Source: Proteiniborus sp. MB09-C3 (GTDB taxonomy: Bacteria > Bacillota > Clostridia > Tissierellales > Proteiniboraceae). Taken from it: DNA of 64,000 bases. The notes beneath the pieces are model-generated. The model saw nothing but the letters and a program-made list of their open reading frames with translations. It searched no databases and was not told the origin of the DNA. Each line of letters begins with the position of its first letter. Position 1 is the stretch's first letter. Where the stretch lies: positions 310,001-374,000 of the forward strand of contig NZ_CP127161.1 in the NCBI RefSeq assembly GCF_030263895.1. The letters run 5' to 3'. This document shows positions 63,178 through 64,000 of the stretch, piece by piece. Position numbers and translations under genes: made by a program.

Positions 63178-64000
63178 CTAAGGAAGAACCTTTCTTGCTG
63201 TATAATAGTTTTTTGCATAATATCCTGATAAAAGTGTTGATGTCTTTACTACATCTCCCGAACTAGGAGCATGTACAAATTCACCACTTCCCACGTATAT
63301 TCCTACATGATTTACATTTTTCCCATCTTTAGCGAAAAACACTAAATCTCCATAGGATAAACTTTCCTTTGATACATACACTCCCGCTTTCGATTGATCA
63401 CTTGATGTTCTAGGCAATGCTATGCCAAGCTTGCCATATATAGAATATATTAATCCCGAGCAATCATAACTATCTGGTCCTACTCCACCCCATTTATATG
63501 GCTTGCCCATTTCTTGAGATATGAAACTTGCTAACTTTAATCTTATGTCACCCTGCCTACTAACACCGCCTCTTGATACATTGGCACTGCTATTCAAAGC
63601 AGCTCCATATTCTAAAACTTTTCCATGCATTCTTTTAGCAAGAACAATTGCTTCCTCTCTTGTAGTATTGCCACTAGGGTTAAATCTATTATCTCCAACT
63701 CCACTTATAACGCCAAAGTAGTACAAATAATTGACGGCTTCTTTTGCCCATGATGAAATACTATCATAATCAGTGAATATGTATTCATACGATTTTGAAT
63801 AGTTGAACTCAGGCTTTAATATTTTTAATTCACGATACAACATCGAACTTATCTCTTCTCGATTTATGGTGCTATTAGGATCAAATCTACCATTTCCCTT
63901 GCCATATACTATTCCTAATTGATATGCTATCAGAACCTGTGTGTTTTGTGTGTCTGTAAAAGGGTTTTTCCCTTGAAATGAACATTCTTTGCCACTTAAT
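63178..64000 (-). CDS. SLH-domain NlpC/P60 cell-wall hydrolase (partial, runs off right edge)
   Basis: The frame is open from the window end (64000) to the stop at 63178, 274 codons. At least two SLH domains are seen: YQLGIVYGKGNGRFDPNSTI, then LYYFGVISGVGDNRFNPSGN. They attach proteins to the secondary cell-wall polymer. A C-terminal NlpC/P60 domain (last 110 residues) follows with catalytic Cys in DSYDCSGLIYSIYG, His in NHVGIYVGSG and a third polar residue in FVHAPSS. It cleaves peptide cross-links such as D-Glu-diaminopimelate in peptidoglycan. An internal Met at 63843 is not the true start because the SLH region continues upstream. The N-terminus is outside the window. Confidence 0.92.
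   Translation of the reverse strand, partial: LSGKECSFQGKNPFTDTQNTQVLIAYQLGIVYGKGNGRFDPNSTINREEISSMLYRELKILKPEFNYSKSYEYIFTDYDSISSWAKEAVNYLYYFGVISGVGDNRFNPSGNTTREEAIVLAKRMHGKVLEYGAALNSSANVSRGGVSRQGDIRLKLASFISQEMGKPYKWGGVGPDSYDCSGLIYSIYGKLGIALPRTSSDQSKAGVYVSKESLSYGDLVFFAKDGKNVNHVGIYVGSGEFVHAPSSGDVVKTSTLLSGYYAKNYYTARKVLP

Noticed and set aside
1-64000. CRISPR arrays, rRNA, tRNA, insertion sequences or phage genes
   Set aside because: No regularly spaced repeats, transposase motifs, phage structural genes or RNA gene cores were recognised on either strand.

Overview
The window is AT-rich (roughly 30% G+C by eye) and carries a spore-germinant receptor operon, GerA-type permeases, strong AGGAGG ribosome binding sites and many short intrinsic terminators. 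Together these point to a spore-forming, probably anaerobic Firmicute of the Clostridia/Tissierellia kind. The species cannot be told from the sequence. No rRNA, tRNA, CRISPR array, transposase or prophage gene was recognised.

Layout. 0-4.3 kb: start of a peptidoglycan-binding protein (left edge) and a GerA/GerC/small membrane protein/GerB germination operon. 4.3-8.1 kb: a cold-shock gene with a long structured leader, then a three-gene membrane-stress-like cluster (SPFH protein, zinc-ribbon membrane protein, TPM-domain protein) resembling Bacillus YdjI-YdjG-YdjH but without PspA. 8.4-15.5 kb: MATE exporter, heterodimeric ABC exporter, two flavodoxin-like oxidoreductases and a PadR regulator. 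15.6-20.6 kb: a visibly G+C-richer block with response regulator, short-sensor histidine kinase, ABC ATPase and large FtsX-type permease, probably acquired. 20.7-25.5 kb: a frameshifted adenosine deaminase, a methyltransferase with a coupled leader ORF, a radical SAM protein, a WYL regulator and a thioesterase.

26-34.5 kb: a soluble CZB chemoreceptor, a decayed MerR gene that still has a textbook MerR promoter, a YtrA/YtrB-like ABC operon, and an ECF sigma/anti-sigma pair of SigV/RsiV type followed by a coiled-coil protein and a membrane-anchored polysaccharide deacetylase (a likely lysozyme or cell-envelope defence unit). 34.6-38.3 kb: a restriction-modification remnant with two Dam-class methyltransferases and only the recognition half of an AlwI/BstNBI-type endonuclease. 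38.8-47.4 kb: MBL hydrolase, PadR/HAAS pair, acetyltransferases, a flavin reductase, and two more WYL loci in which a palindrome overlaps the promoter of the next gene. 47.8-54.6 kb: ABC-2 exporter operon with an ArsR-type sensor regulator, GNAT, AraC/GyrI regulator and a UPF0316 protein behind a terminator-like leader. 55-62.9 kb: HelD, an RNA-rich intergenic region (about 740 bp) and a two-gene ABC exporter with a second ArsR-type sensor regulator. 63-64 kb: a palindromic repeat and an SLH-NlpC/P60 cell-wall hydrolase that runs off the right edge.

The dominant theme is many small envelope-stress and drug-response modules, each with its own local regulator (PadR x2, GntR, MerR fossil, WYL x3, ArsR-like x2, AraC, OmpR-type two-component, ECF sigma). 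The most interesting signals are the shared architecture of the WYL-associated palindromes, the endonuclease that lacks its cleavage half, and an intergenic region with a consensus promoter, a terminator and a second structured RNA candidate but no ORF.
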